Under the pieces are notes generated by a model, which saw nothing but the letters and a program-made list of their open reading frames with translations, did not search any database and had not been told where the DNA came from. A stretch of 64,000 bases of DNA from Pseudomonadales bacterium (GTDB lineage Bacteria; Pseudomonadota; Gammaproteobacteria; Pseudomonadales; Azotimanducaceae). Position 1 is the stretch's first letter. The number at the start of each line of letters is the position of its first letter. Positions 34,962 through 43,052 of the stretch are shown piece by piece. The stretch is from assembly GCA_016763855.1 (NCBI GenBank), contig JAESSY010000148.1, positions 62,001 through 126,000 on the forward strand, in the 5' to 3' direction. The position numbers and the translations under genes were made by a program.

Positions 34962-35594
34962 CTAGGGTGCTTTTACGATAAAACTTATTTTATTAAACTG
35001 AAGCACATCCTTATTTTTTAAGATCATCTCGTCAATTTTCTCGCCGTTGACAAAAGTACCATTCGCTGAGCCTAGATCTCTGATGATCAATTTACCATCT
35101 TTGGGTTCAATTTCAGCATGCTTTCGTGACAGTGCGGGTTCAAGAATAGAAATATCACATTCAAGTGCGCGCCCGATTTCAGTTCTCTCATTAATGGGTA
35201 TTTGCTGACCTTTCTCTGGACCGGAATTTGCAATCAAAGACCAGCCATCGGGTATCATGCCAAGCAGAACCGTGCCAGACAGAACCAATGTTTTTGCGCC
35301 TTGACCACTTTCTTCTTCTACAACTTCAAGCTCAACACCCTGTATCTTAATCGTATCCCCAGCCCTGAGCGTTGTTGGACCAGAAAGCAGGTCACCATTA
35401 ACTTGAGTTCCAGTTTTTGTGTTGACGTCAGATATTGTGACCAATTCGCCTTCGACTTTTAGGTCAGCGTGGAATCCGCTCACACCATTTTCATCGATGA
35501 CAATATCGTTGATCGCACCACGTCCAATAGTCTTACCGGGAGCACCCAGCAATACCGGTTCAGAACGTCCATCCTTGAATTGGATTTTGAGCAT
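34962..35594 (-). CDS. Protein with two FHA domains
   Basis: A 210-aa cytoplasmic protein with two forkhead-associated domains, which bind phosphothreonine peptides. First (~1-95): KTIGRGAINDIVIDENGVSGFHA; second (~120-210): TEIGRALECDISILEPALSRKHAEI and ANGTFVNG. The second copy has the canonical Arg and Ser-Xaa-Xaa-His; the first has SGFHA, also usable. No kinase or membrane domain is present in the protein and no Ser/Thr kinase is in the window. It lies divergent to lepB (176-bp gap) and converges on the MBL gene. Confidence 0.9.
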   Translation of the reverse strand: MLKIQFKDGRSEPVLLGAPGKTIGRGAINDIVIDENGVSGFHADLKVEGELVTISDVNTKTGTQVNGDLLSGPTTLRAGDTIKIQGVELEVVEEESGQGAKTLVLSGTVLLGMIPDGWSLIANSGPEKGQQIPINERTEIGRALECDISILEPALSRKHAEIEPKDGKLIIRDLGSANGTFVNGEKIDEMILKNKDVLQFNKISFIVKAP

Positions 35595-35770
35595 AGCCCA
35601 GCCTTTTTTCTAATTGTTTATCAAAGAGTTATCAGCAGCCTTTCGAGTAAGATACAGGTACCTTTGGCCTTTGTACAGTCTACGCTTCTAGTCTAAATAT
35701 TTCATCAGTTTACAAATCTGACCGTAAATATTTATTCATCTACGGTAGGATTTCATGTACCGTACAAAAT

Positions 35771-36511
35771 ATGAACAATAAGGATACTCAGCCTGATATT
35801 GACGGTAGCAAGTCAAGCCAAAACCTGCTCATGTCGTTTCGAAGCTTCTGGTTTGAATGGCGAACACTATTCATCATATTGACAGTGATGATTCTATTTC
35901 GCTCTGCGATAGCCGATTGGAATCAGGTCCCTACAGGTTCAATGAAACCGACTATCCTCGAAGGAGACCGCGTCGTTGTTAATAAGTTGGCTTATGATCT
36001 GAAAGTACCGTTTACAACCTGGCGTCTTGCAGAATGGGGAGATCCCACAAGGGGAGAAATTGTTACTTTCTACTCACCTGCCGACGAAAAATTACTCATA
36101 AAACGGGTTATCGGTGTACCAGGTGATGTCGTGAAGATGAGAAACAATCAACTTTATATCAACGAGGAACCTGCAACTTACAGTAGACTAAACATCGATA
36201 TTGTTAATCAGTTGGATTACCATCAGCGAAATACACACGCTTTTTTCAGTGAGAAATACCAGAATATCGAATATTCCGTCATGTTACGCCCTTCCCCTCC
36301 TAATGATTTTAATAGTTTTGGACCGATTGAAATTCCCGAAGACATGTACATGATGTTAGGTGACAATAGGGACAATAGCCGGGATTCACGTCGAATTGGC
36401 TTAGTAGCAAGAGAAAGAATTACCGGCAGAGCGCATACCGTTGCATTTTCTGTGGATTATGAGGCCTACTACTTTCCTCGATTAGATCGATTCCTCAGAC
36501 CATTAAATTAG
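35771..36511 (+). CDS. lepB: Signal peptidase I
   Basis: The membrane-bound Ser/Lys endopeptidase that removes signal peptides. A single N-terminal membrane helix (TLFIILTVMILFRSAIADW) precedes the catalytic Ser in VPTGSMKPTI, the catalytic Lys in LIKRVIGVPGD and the conserved box MLGDNRDNSRDSR. Its length of 246 aa with one membrane helix is shorter than E. coli LepB (324 aa, two helices). It is not next to lepA or rnc, the usual lepB setting, so a second copy elsewhere is possible. The ATG has no clear Shine-Dalgarno sequence. Its last 4 bp overlap the convergent small membrane protein gene. Confidence 0.92.
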   Translation: MNNKDTQPDIDGSKSSQNLLMSFRSFWFEWRTLFIILTVMILFRSAIADWNQVPTGSMKPTILEGDRVVVNKLAYDLKVPFTTWRLAEWGDPTRGEIVTFYSPADEKLLIKRVIGVPGDVVKMRNNQLYINEEPATYSRLNIDIVNQLDYHQRNTHAFFSEKYQNIEYSVMLRPSPPNDFNSFGPIEIPEDMYMMLGDNRDNSRDSRRIGLVARERITGRAHTVAFSVDYEAYYFPRLDRFLRPLN

Positions 36512-36813
36512 TCTTTTTGGTCTTTAGCAAATTCTTCATCAATATTATTCAACTGGTTTTTTTCAATCTTTTCCAAGAGACCACCCCCGACTCCGGGAGG
36601 AAAAAGTTTTCGATACACTCTGAGAAGAAAGGAAAAGAGAAAACCGACAATCATGATCCCCGCCACGAACATAAACGAGAAAATTAAAAATACTTTAATT
36701 TCCTCAACATCCACGCCATAGCTAACTATCGCCATTGCGACGAAGGCCACAGCAAAAAAACTGCCCGTGAATAGCAAGCGAATATGGGAATTCCTAAGCA
36801 CTTTCAATAACAC
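36508..36813 (-). CDS. Small two-TM membrane protein of unknown function
   Basis: A 101-aa protein with two hydrophobic helices (RLLFTGSFFAVAFVAMAIV and IFSFMFVAGIMIVGFLFSFLL) and a charged C-terminal tail ending FAKDQKD. No family is recognised. The ORF starts with a GTG (36813), and the start is uncertain as no strong ribosome site is visible. It overlaps the 3' end of lepB by 4 bp in convergent orientation. Confidence 0.6.
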   Translation of the reverse strand: MLLKVLRNSHIRLLFTGSFFAVAFVAMAIVSYGVDVEEIKVFLIFSFMFVAGIMIVGFLFSFLLRVYRKLFPPGVGGGLLEKIEKNQLNNIDEEFAKDQKD

Positions 36814-36913
36814 TTTGCGGCCATTTCATTTGAAGAGTAGCTAGCTTACACTGCTCTGAACGAATACTCGATGGCTTCTACAAATATACTACTTAATATT
36901 CTACGGACTCAAT

Positions 36914-37831
36914 ATGCCTCTCAATCCTATCTTAAAAAAGCTCATTGAAGACATGGCAGCAGCTAATGCGCCAGCAATAATGGATTTACCCCCAACCGAA
37001 GGTCGTGCCATGTATCGAAGTATGCAAGACGGGGCAACCCGGGTAGCAGTTGCGCAGGTCAGGGATGAGTTGGTTGACACTATCCCTATTCGTATTTACA
37101 TCCCTACATTGGGAGAAAAACTGCCCTGCCTCGTATATTTTCATGGTGGCGGTTGGGTTATTGGGGATTTAGAAACCCATGATGCTGTTTGTCGTAAAAT
37201 CGCAAACGAAGCGCATTGCGTGGTGATCGCAGTAGATTATCGCTTGGCACCAGAATATCCCTTTCCCGCGCCACTGGAGGATTGTCTTAAAGTAACCCAG
37301 TGGGTTATAGATCAGTCTGATGAACTCAATATTTCTGATATTGCCGTGGGCGGCGACAGTGCGGGAGGCAACTTAGCAACTTGTGTTTGCCTGAAAATGA
37401 GAGAAGGAAAATATAAGGGCGCTATTGCACATCAGATACTAATATACCCGGTTACTGATGCTTTGATGGATTCTGAATCTTACTCAGATAACGCAGAAGG
37501 TTATTTTTTAACCCGCGACACAATGAACTGGTTCTGGGCACACTATATCGGAGAACGAGACAAGAAAGATGTTGATTACTCACCACTCCACGAGGCTAAC
37601 CTTCAAGCACTACCTTCTGCGACAGTGATTACCGCTGAATTTGATCCCCTCCGGGATGAGGGCGAAGACTACGCAAGGAAACTACAATCCGCAGGCATAT
37701 CGGTTCACAGCAAACGATATGATGGTTTAATTCACGGGTTCATTTCGATGAGTGACATTTTGGAAGAAGCACAAGACGCAATTGAATTAGTGGCTTCTAA
37801 CTTACGTGCAGCATTCGATGAAAGAAATTAA
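36914..37831 (+). CDS. Alpha/beta hydrolase, HSL family (acetyl esterase/lipase)
   Basis: A 305-aa HSL-type carboxylesterase with FHGGGWVIGD (oxyanion hole, ~76-85), GGDSAGGNLA (nucleophile Ser, ~155-164), EFDPLRDEG (catalytic Asp) and the C-terminal His in DGLIHGF. No signal peptide is apparent. The 3' end overlaps the start of the Qnr-like gene by 14 bp, so both are probably translated from one mRNA. It resembles the other esterase at 5053-5952 in plan, not closely in sequence. Confidence 0.9.
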   Translation: MPLNPILKKLIEDMAAANAPAIMDLPPTEGRAMYRSMQDGATRVAVAQVRDELVDTIPIRIYIPTLGEKLPCLVYFHGGGWVIGDLETHDAVCRKIANEAHCVVIAVDYRLAPEYPFPAPLEDCLKVTQWVIDQSDELNISDIAVGGDSAGGNLATCVCLKMREGKYKGAIAHQILIYPVTDALMDSESYSDNAEGYFLTRDTMNWFWAHYIGERDKKDVDYSPLHEANLQALPSATVITAEFDPLRDEGEDYARKLQSAGISVHSKRYDGLIHGFISMSDILEEAQDAIELVASNLRAAFDERN

Positions 37832-38588
37832 AGATTCGCAAAGTGGGTTAAATCTCCTCGAAAATACGCCAGAAGAAATCTTTAGCAATATACATTTTAG
37901 CGACTTTGATTGGCTTTCAGATATCGAAGGACAGAGGTTTGAATCCTGTCATTTTTCAAATATCAATTTCAAAATTGAATCTATTGAAGATGCTCATTTC
38001 AAAAATTGTCACTTCAGAAACTGTCGATTAAACAGCATACAGCTTAAAGACACCGTCTTTTCACACTGCCTGTTTTACCATCGTGAATCCGAACAGGGCT
38101 GCTTTTTTACTTACTGCGATCTAAGCGCAACTGAATTTCACCATTGTGATCTCAGCATGTGTGATCTATCCAGAACGGTGATATATCGAACTGAGTTCCA
38201 TCATTGCCAGGCCCAAGGAATTGACCTGAGCCATAGTTCAAATGAAAGTATCATTGGCGGCACTATTAGTCTTCACGATGTGAAATTTCTGGATAGTAAT
38301 TTGGCCTACGCGGATTTTAGCGGAGCAAATCTCAATGCAAGTGAATTTAGCGATTGTCGTTTGAGTCACGCCCTACTAAACAGAACCACACTAGAGGATG
38401 CCAGCCTGATTGATTGCGAGCTTCACAATATTGAAGCAGTTGGTTTAAGTATTATTGGAGCGGATTTAAGAGGAACAAACCTTCAAGGTCTGGATATACG
38501 TCAAATCGATATGAATGGCGTTTCAATTAGCGAGAGCCAACAGTCCCAACTCCTAGAAACTATTGGCATTTTGATAATACCTGATTAA
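37818..38588 (+). CDS. Qnr-family pentapeptide-repeat protein
   Basis: A right-handed beta-helix of pentapeptide repeats, such as CDLSATEFHHCDLSMCDLSR. Against QnrA as I recall it, the region from DTVFSHC to the C-terminus (about 179 residues) aligns without a gap, including SNLAYADFSG (QnrA CNLAYTNLSG) and the end QQSQLLETIGILIIPD (QQEQLLEPLGVIVLPD), which forms the dimer-interface helix. Qnr proteins mimic DNA and protect gyrase and topoisomerase IV from quinolones. Here the N-terminus is ~38 residues longer, matching about two extra helix coils. The ATG at 37818 gives 256 aa and overlaps the esterase stop by 14 nt. No integron or IS is nearby, so it is a resident chromosomal homologue, as in Shewanella and Vibrio. 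Confidence 0.82.
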   Translation: MKEIKDSQSGLNLLENTPEEIFSNIHFSDFDWLSDIEGQRFESCHFSNINFKIESIEDAHFKNCHFRNCRLNSIQLKDTVFSHCLFYHRESEQGCFFTYCDLSATEFHHCDLSMCDLSRTVIYRTEFHHCQAQGIDLSHSSNESIIGGTISLHDVKFLDSNLAYADFSGANLNASEFSDCRLSHALLNRTTLEDASLIDCELHNIEAVGLSIIGADLRGTNLQGLDIRQIDMNGVSISESQQSQLLETIGILIIPD

Positions 38589-38593
38589 AAGCG

Positions 38594-39316
38594 CTATTTT
38601 ATTTCAATCAGTTCTACATCAAATACCAGAACTGAATGAGGGGGGATACCTCTTGTACCACTGGGTCCATAGGCGAGATTAGACGGGATATAGAAACGCG
38701 TTTTGCCCCCCGCTTTCATTAACTGAAGCCCCTCAGTCCAACCGGCAATCACTTGATTAAGCGCAAATTCCGCAGGTTCGCCACGCTTTATTGAGCTATC
38801 AAATTCGGCGCCATTAAGCAGTTGGCCAGCATAGTGAACAACAACAGTATCTGTATCTATTGGATTTCTGCCTTCGCCTTCCTCTACAACTTTGTATTGC
38901 AAACCACTAGCAGTTTGAATTACCCCATCTTCTTGTTGATTAGTCTTGAGGAAGTTTTCACCACTCTCTATTTGCGTGCTTGCAAGCTGCCTTTGTACCT
39001 CGGAGCGACGATCTTTAACCGCCTCAACCACGGAAAGTTGCTGTTGTTCATCTAAACTAGGTGTTCTATCTGCTAATGAATCCTTCATTCCACGCATGAG
39101 CGCCTCTAAGTCGACGGTCTTGTTTCCGCCTTCTTTAAGCATGTTGCCAAAAGAAAAACCGAAGAAATAACCCAAATCTGTATCAATATTAGATCTGCTC
39201 TTTGCTGAATTCATTTCTTGATGATCTACAGTTTGAGTTTCCTCTGCAAATGCTATATTAGAAACGAGGACAAGTATAGCCACTAACGTACTGTTAAATA
39301 ACGTTTTATTTTTCAT
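38594..39316 (-). CDS. FKBP-type peptidyl-prolyl isomerase, FkpA/Mip-like (exported)
   Basis: A 240-aa periplasmic folding factor. A signal peptide (LVAILVLVSNIAFA) is followed by an N-terminal helical dimerisation domain (~25-115) and a C-terminal FKBP domain (~130-240): VVHYAGQLLNGAEFDSS, VIAGWTEGLQLMKAGGK and SVLVFDVELIEIK. It accelerates prolyl isomerisation in outer-membrane or secreted proteins. Its neighbours are the Qnr-like gene (convergent) and prc, another envelope protein gene, which is divergent at 253 bp. The two envelope quality-control genes could share stress regulation; no sigma-E motif was identified. Confidence 0.92.
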   Translation of the reverse strand: MKNKTLFNSTLVAILVLVSNIAFAEETQTVDHQEMNSAKSRSNIDTDLGYFFGFSFGNMLKEGGNKTVDLEALMRGMKDSLADRTPSLDEQQQLSVVEAVKDRRSEVQRQLASTQIESGENFLKTNQQEDGVIQTASGLQYKVVEEGEGRNPIDTDTVVVHYAGQLLNGAEFDSSIKRGEPAEFALNQVIAGWTEGLQLMKAGGKTRFYIPSNLAYGPSGTRGIPPHSVLVFDVELIEIK

Positions 39317-39568
39317 ATATTACCTATTTTCACTACTTTATCTTCCAAATTGGTGCGGCATTATGGCATAAGTCTTTCGAATAGGTGGCGTTTTTTTAGT
39401 GCGGGGATACCGGCACTTGCACCAATAACCCAGACCCGATTAAACTCAGCGATGAAATGACAGAACTATATGTTGAACGGTGTAGACATAGACATAAACA
39501 AGGGAACTTGAGCCCCCAAAGTGTTCTAAACTTAACTCTATTAATTAAGACGAGATCCAATAACCAAG

Positions 39569-41842
39569 ATGATGAATATTAGTCAAAATAGTATGGGATT
39601 CACTAAAAGCAGTTTGAAGCGCATCAAAGCCCCTTTGTTGGCCTTTGCCCTCATTATCACCACATCTACTTATTTGAGCAACGCATCCGCAATTGTTGTC
39701 GTCAAAGAAAACAGCGTAGAGAAACTTGTTCCGGATGCCAATCATGTCAATACCACACGAAACATTGTTGATGCTTTAGCAAGCCGGCATTATGTCAACA
39801 CAACCCTTGATGATGACTTATCTAAAAAAATCTATGAAGGCTATCTCAGTGACCTCGACCCCTCTCGCAGTTATTTTCTGGCATCAGATATCGAAAAATT
39901 CAATCAATACACCTTTACATTGGATGACGCTTTAAAAAAGGGCGATGTTTCCGCTGCCTATGAGATTTTTAATGTCTATCATCAACGCGTGATCAGTCGG
40001 TTTGAGAAAGTGACAGCTCAAATTGAAGCTAGTATTGCTGATTTTGATTTCACCAAAGATGAAGAACTCGTCCTTGATCGATCTGAACACCCCTGGGCCA
40101 TCAATCAGGCAGAATTGGATGATATTTGGCGCAAACGAATTAAGAATGACATTCTTAATTTACGTATGACGGATAAAGAAAGCGATAAGATCCAAGAGCT
40201 TCTTGTTAAAAGATACAAAAACCGGCTTTCAAGTACACGTCAAACCAATACAGAAGATGTATTTCAACTTTATATGAACGCCTTTACAGCAACCTATGAC
40301 CCCCACACCCAGTATTTTTCACCACGTACTTCCGAAAACTTTAATATCAATATGAGCCTGTCCCTAGAAGGCATAGGTGCTGTTCTCAGAAAAGAAGACG
40401 AATACACTAAGGTCCTAAGCCTGGTACCAAAAGGTCCGGCAGACAACTCCAAAAACCTATTTCCAGACGACAAAATCATTGCGGTTGGTCAGGGAAGTTC
40501 AGGTGAAATGGTCGATGTAATTGGATGGCGGCTCGACGAAGTTGTTCAGCTTATCCGCGGAAAAAAAGATACTATTGTTAGGCTCGATGTTATCTCAGCT
40601 AAAAAGAAGGAAGCAGGATCAGAAGTTGTCCTCATCAAACGTCAAACAGTGAAGCTTGAAGAACAATCCGCCAAATCTGAAATTATTGAAGTAAAACAAT
40701 TTGGCGCCACAAGAAAAATTGGTGTCATCCATATCCCTACTTTCTATATTGATTTCAAAGCACTTTCTCAAGGCGACAAGGAATACAAGAGTACAACTCG
40801 CGATGTTAAAAAACTTCTCCTTGGACTTATGGAAGACGGGGTTGACGGCATCGTCGTTGATCTACGCAATAATGGCGGCGGCTCGTTACAAGAGGCCAAG
40901 ACCTTAACCGGTCTATTTATCGATAATGGTCCGACAGTGCAAATTCGGAACAAGAGCAATCGTGTCGACATACTCTATGATAAAGACAAGCGAACCGTAT
41001 TTGATGGCCCCTTAGTCGTCATGGTGAATCGACTCAGTGCATCCGCGTCAGAAATTTTTGCCGGTGCAATTCAGGATTATGAAAGAGGTGTCATCATCGG
41101 AAGTCAAACATTTGGCAAGGGAACAGTTCAAACATTACTGCCGCTGAATGCGGGGCAATTGAAACTCACAGCAGCTAAGTTTTATAGAATTTCCGGAGAA
41201 AGCACTCAACATAGAGGTATTATCCCTGACATTCACTTTCCTAAAAATTTCGATCCAGAAACGATTGGCGAAAGCACGCTGGATGAACCTCTCCCCTGGG
41301 ATAAAATTCGCACCGCTGGATATAGAACTAAACATTCCATTGCACTTTTGTTAAGTGATTTACAATCTATGCATAATGAACGCGCAATGAAAGATCCTGA
41401 CTTTCAATATATCGAAAACGCTTTTGCCTATCGCCAGGAAAGAGCGAAAATTAAATCTGTCACCTTGAATGAACAAAAACGTAAAGATAATAAAATCGAA
41501 TCAGACAACTTTTGGCTGGGTTTAGAAAATAAGAAACGCAGTGCTCAGGGATTAGAATTACTCAAATCCCTAGATGAGTTGATTGAAAAGGCAGAAGAAG
41601 TGACTGTGGTCCCAGCTACCGGCATTCCAGCCGCAACCGACGATGAAGAAACGCCCAATATCGCAAGCCTAACTAACCCAGTATCCGGTACAGTGGATGA
41701 AGCGATAGAGACCGCTGAGATTACACCTGAAGATCAACCTGAGCTCGATGCTTTCTTATTAGAAGCAGGTCAAATTGTATTGGATATGTCACGAATGGCA
41801 AAACGCACAGTATCCAAAAAAGGGATTCAACAAAATATCTAA
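39569..41842 (+). CDS. prc: Tail-specific protease Prc (carboxy-terminal processing protease)
   Basis: A periplasmic S41 protease, 757 aa. The signal segment APLLAFALIITTSTYLSNASA is followed by the N-terminal helical domain, a PDZ domain around GIGAVLRKEDEYTKV, and the catalytic region: VVDLRNNGGGS, Ser in RLSASASEIFAGA and Lys in GSQTFGKGTVQ, the Ser-Lys dyad. The tail beyond ~640 is an acidic, low-complexity extension (ATDDEETPNIAS) before a final helix. It degrades misfolded periplasmic proteins and trims C-termini. The first Met pair (MMNIS) leaves a small doubt over the start. Confidence 0.95.
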   Translation: MMNISQNSMGFTKSSLKRIKAPLLAFALIITTSTYLSNASAIVVVKENSVEKLVPDANHVNTTRNIVDALASRHYVNTTLDDDLSKKIYEGYLSDLDPSRSYFLASDIEKFNQYTFTLDDALKKGDVSAAYEIFNVYHQRVISRFEKVTAQIEASIADFDFTKDEELVLDRSEHPWAINQAELDDIWRKRIKNDILNLRMTDKESDKIQELLVKRYKNRLSSTRQTNTEDVFQLYMNAFTATYDPHTQYFSPRTSENFNINMSLSLEGIGAVLRKEDEYTKVLSLVPKGPADNSKNLFPDDKIIAVGQGSSGEMVDVIGWRLDEVVQLIRGKKDTIVRLDVISAKKKEAGSEVVLIKRQTVKLEEQSAKSEIIEVKQFGATRKIGVIHIPTFYIDFKALSQGDKEYKSTTRDVKKLLLGLMEDGVDGIVVDLRNNGGGSLQEAKTLTGLFIDNGPTVQIRNKSNRVDILYDKDKRTVFDGPLVVMVNRLSASASEIFAGAIQDYERGVIIGSQTFGKGTVQTLLPLNAGQLKLTAAKFYRISGESTQHRGIIPDIHFPKNFDPETIGESTLDEPLPWDKIRTAGYRTKHSIALLLSDLQSMHNERAMKDPDFQYIENAFAYRQERAKIKSVTLNEQKRKDNKIESDNFWLGLENKKRSAQGLELLKSLDELIEKAEEVTVVPATGIPAATDDEETPNIASLTNPVSGTVDEAIETAEITPEDQPELDAFLLEAGQIVLDMSRMAKRTVSKKGIQQNI

Positions 41843-41848
41843 TAAAGC

Positions 41849-42505
41849 CTAAATAAAAGAGCTTATTTCAGACATCGATTTCTTACCGATGTCTGGTACC
41901 TTCGCGCTCTCTTCAGGATATCCTACAACCAACAATAGAAAAGGCCTTTCAGATCTAGGCCTTTCCAAAATCTCATTCAAAAAGCCCATTGGACTTGGCG
42001 TATGGGTCAAACTAGCCAATCCGGCATGGTGTAAGGCTGCAATCAGCAGGCCAGTTGCAATCCCTACAGATTCAGTCGCGTAGTAATGTTTTACCTTAGT
42101 TCCATCATCTAAGACGCCGAATCTCTGTTGGAATATCGCAATGAGCGCCGGCGCCTTTTCTAAAAATGGTTTTTCAGCATCAGTCCCTAAATGAGCTAGG
42201 GCTGCAAGCCATTCCTTTGGTGCTTTTCCTTCATAGAATGCCTTCTCTTCTTTCTCAGCAGCTATTCTAATCTTACGCTTTACCTCAGGTGTTTCTACGA
42301 CCACAAAGTGCCAAGGTTGCATATTGGCACCACTCACAGCACTTCCGGCAGTCATGATACAATCTTTGATTATGCCTTCAGGAATCGAGCGGGACGAGAA
42401 ATCTCTAACTGTTCTTCGGCGTCGCATCTCTAGATAAAATGCCGCAGCCCTTTCTTGCATTTCATTCTCATCAAAGTATGTAAAGAGCAGATCTTTCATC
42501 GCCAT
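41849..42505 (-). CDS. Nitroreductase family protein (iodotyrosine-deiodinase-like)
   Basis: A 218-aa FMN protein. [15 protein letters not shown] starts the FMN-binding fold, [14 protein letters not shown] follows, and TATGLL-type helix contacts are replaced by [17 protein letters not shown]. The combination ([14 protein letters not shown]) is that of bacterial proteins related to iodotyrosine deiodinase. It may reduce nitro or halogenated aromatics with NAD(P)H (inference). It is the last gene of the manB-to-nitroreductase operon, 16 bp after DUF1415. A hairpin lies over the 3' end (41869-41895). Confidence 0.86.
   Translation of the reverse strand: MAMKDLLFTYFDENEMQERAAAFYLEMRRRRTVRDFSSRSIPEGIIKDCIMTAGSAVSGANMQPWHFVVVETPEVKRKIRIAAEKEEKAFYEGKAPKEWLAALAHLGTDAEKPFLEKAPALIAIFQQRFGVLDDGTKVKHYYATESVGIATGLLIAALHHAGLASLTHTPSPMGFLNEILERPRSERPFLLLVVGYPEESAKVPDIGKKSMSEISSFI
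41869..41895 (-). terminator. Hairpin within the 3' end of the nitroreductase gene (possible terminator)
   Basis: CAGACATCG and CGATGTCTG form a perfect 9-bp stem with a 9-nt loop inside the last coding residues. On the minus strand it is followed by a T-rich but interrupted tract (AAATAAGCTCTTTTATTT). It may end the seven-gene operon, though the tract is not a clean T-run. Confidence 0.45.
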
Positions 42506-42521
42506 ATTAAATTCTCAGTTG

Positions 42522-43052
42522 CTATGCATCGAAACATGATTGCCTTAGTCGTCTCACTTTATCCAGCCCCCATGCCTCAAGTAATGCAATATTACGATCA
42601 GGGACATTTGCCACATCTGGATGATTTTCAATTGCGAGGGTCATACTAGATTCCCGTAGAATGTGGAGCATGGGAAAGGGAGAGCGATTCGTATAATTAG
42701 AAACGTCAGATGCTAAGGTCTCATAAAATTGATACTCTGGATGAAAACTGGCTATCTGAAATTTCTCATCAAAATCCAATGACGCCAATAAGCCATCCGT
42801 AATATCAAGAAACTGATTGTAATCACCAAAATCCTGAAGCACTTTCGGATGAACTAATAAAATTGTCTCAATGTTTGAGCTCGAATCTAGTAGCAACAGT
42901 TCATGCTGTAATTCGATGAGTAACGCTTCTTCACTTGTGGCTTCGGATAATGTGTAACGGATATTCTCCTTTACGCTTTTTGCGAAAGGACAAAGATTTA
43001 GATCAATGACAAACGAATCAAGCCATTTTTTGACAGAGACTAGTTCACTCAT
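42522..43052 (-). CDS. DUF1415 family protein
   Basis: A 176-aa member of the DUF1415 family, common in gammaproteobacteria and of unknown function. Characteristic segments are WLDSFVIDLNLCPFAKSV near the N-terminus, FQIASFHPEYQFY mid-sequence and NRSPFPMLHILRE. The conserved Cys-Pro-Phe and His-Pro-Xaa-Tyr are candidate functional residues. Its start overlaps the stop of the FAD-dependent dehydrogenase gene by 4 bp (ATGA), so translation is coupled. Close pairing with flavoproteins hints at a role in redox metabolism, but that is only inferred. Confidence 0.9.
   Translation of the reverse strand: MSELVSVKKWLDSFVIDLNLCPFAKSVKENIRYTLSEATSEEALLIELQHELLLLDSSSNIETILLVHPKVLQDFGDYNQFLDITDGLLASLDFDEKFQIASFHPEYQFYETLASDVSNYTNRSPFPMLHILRESSMTLAIENHPDVANVPDRNIALLEAWGLDKVRRLRQSCFDA

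Noticed and set aside
36914-38588. Qnr-like gene as part of a mobile resistance cassette
   Set aside because: No integron site, IS or transposase nearby; the gene overlaps a chromosomal esterase and its base composition looks like its neighbours.
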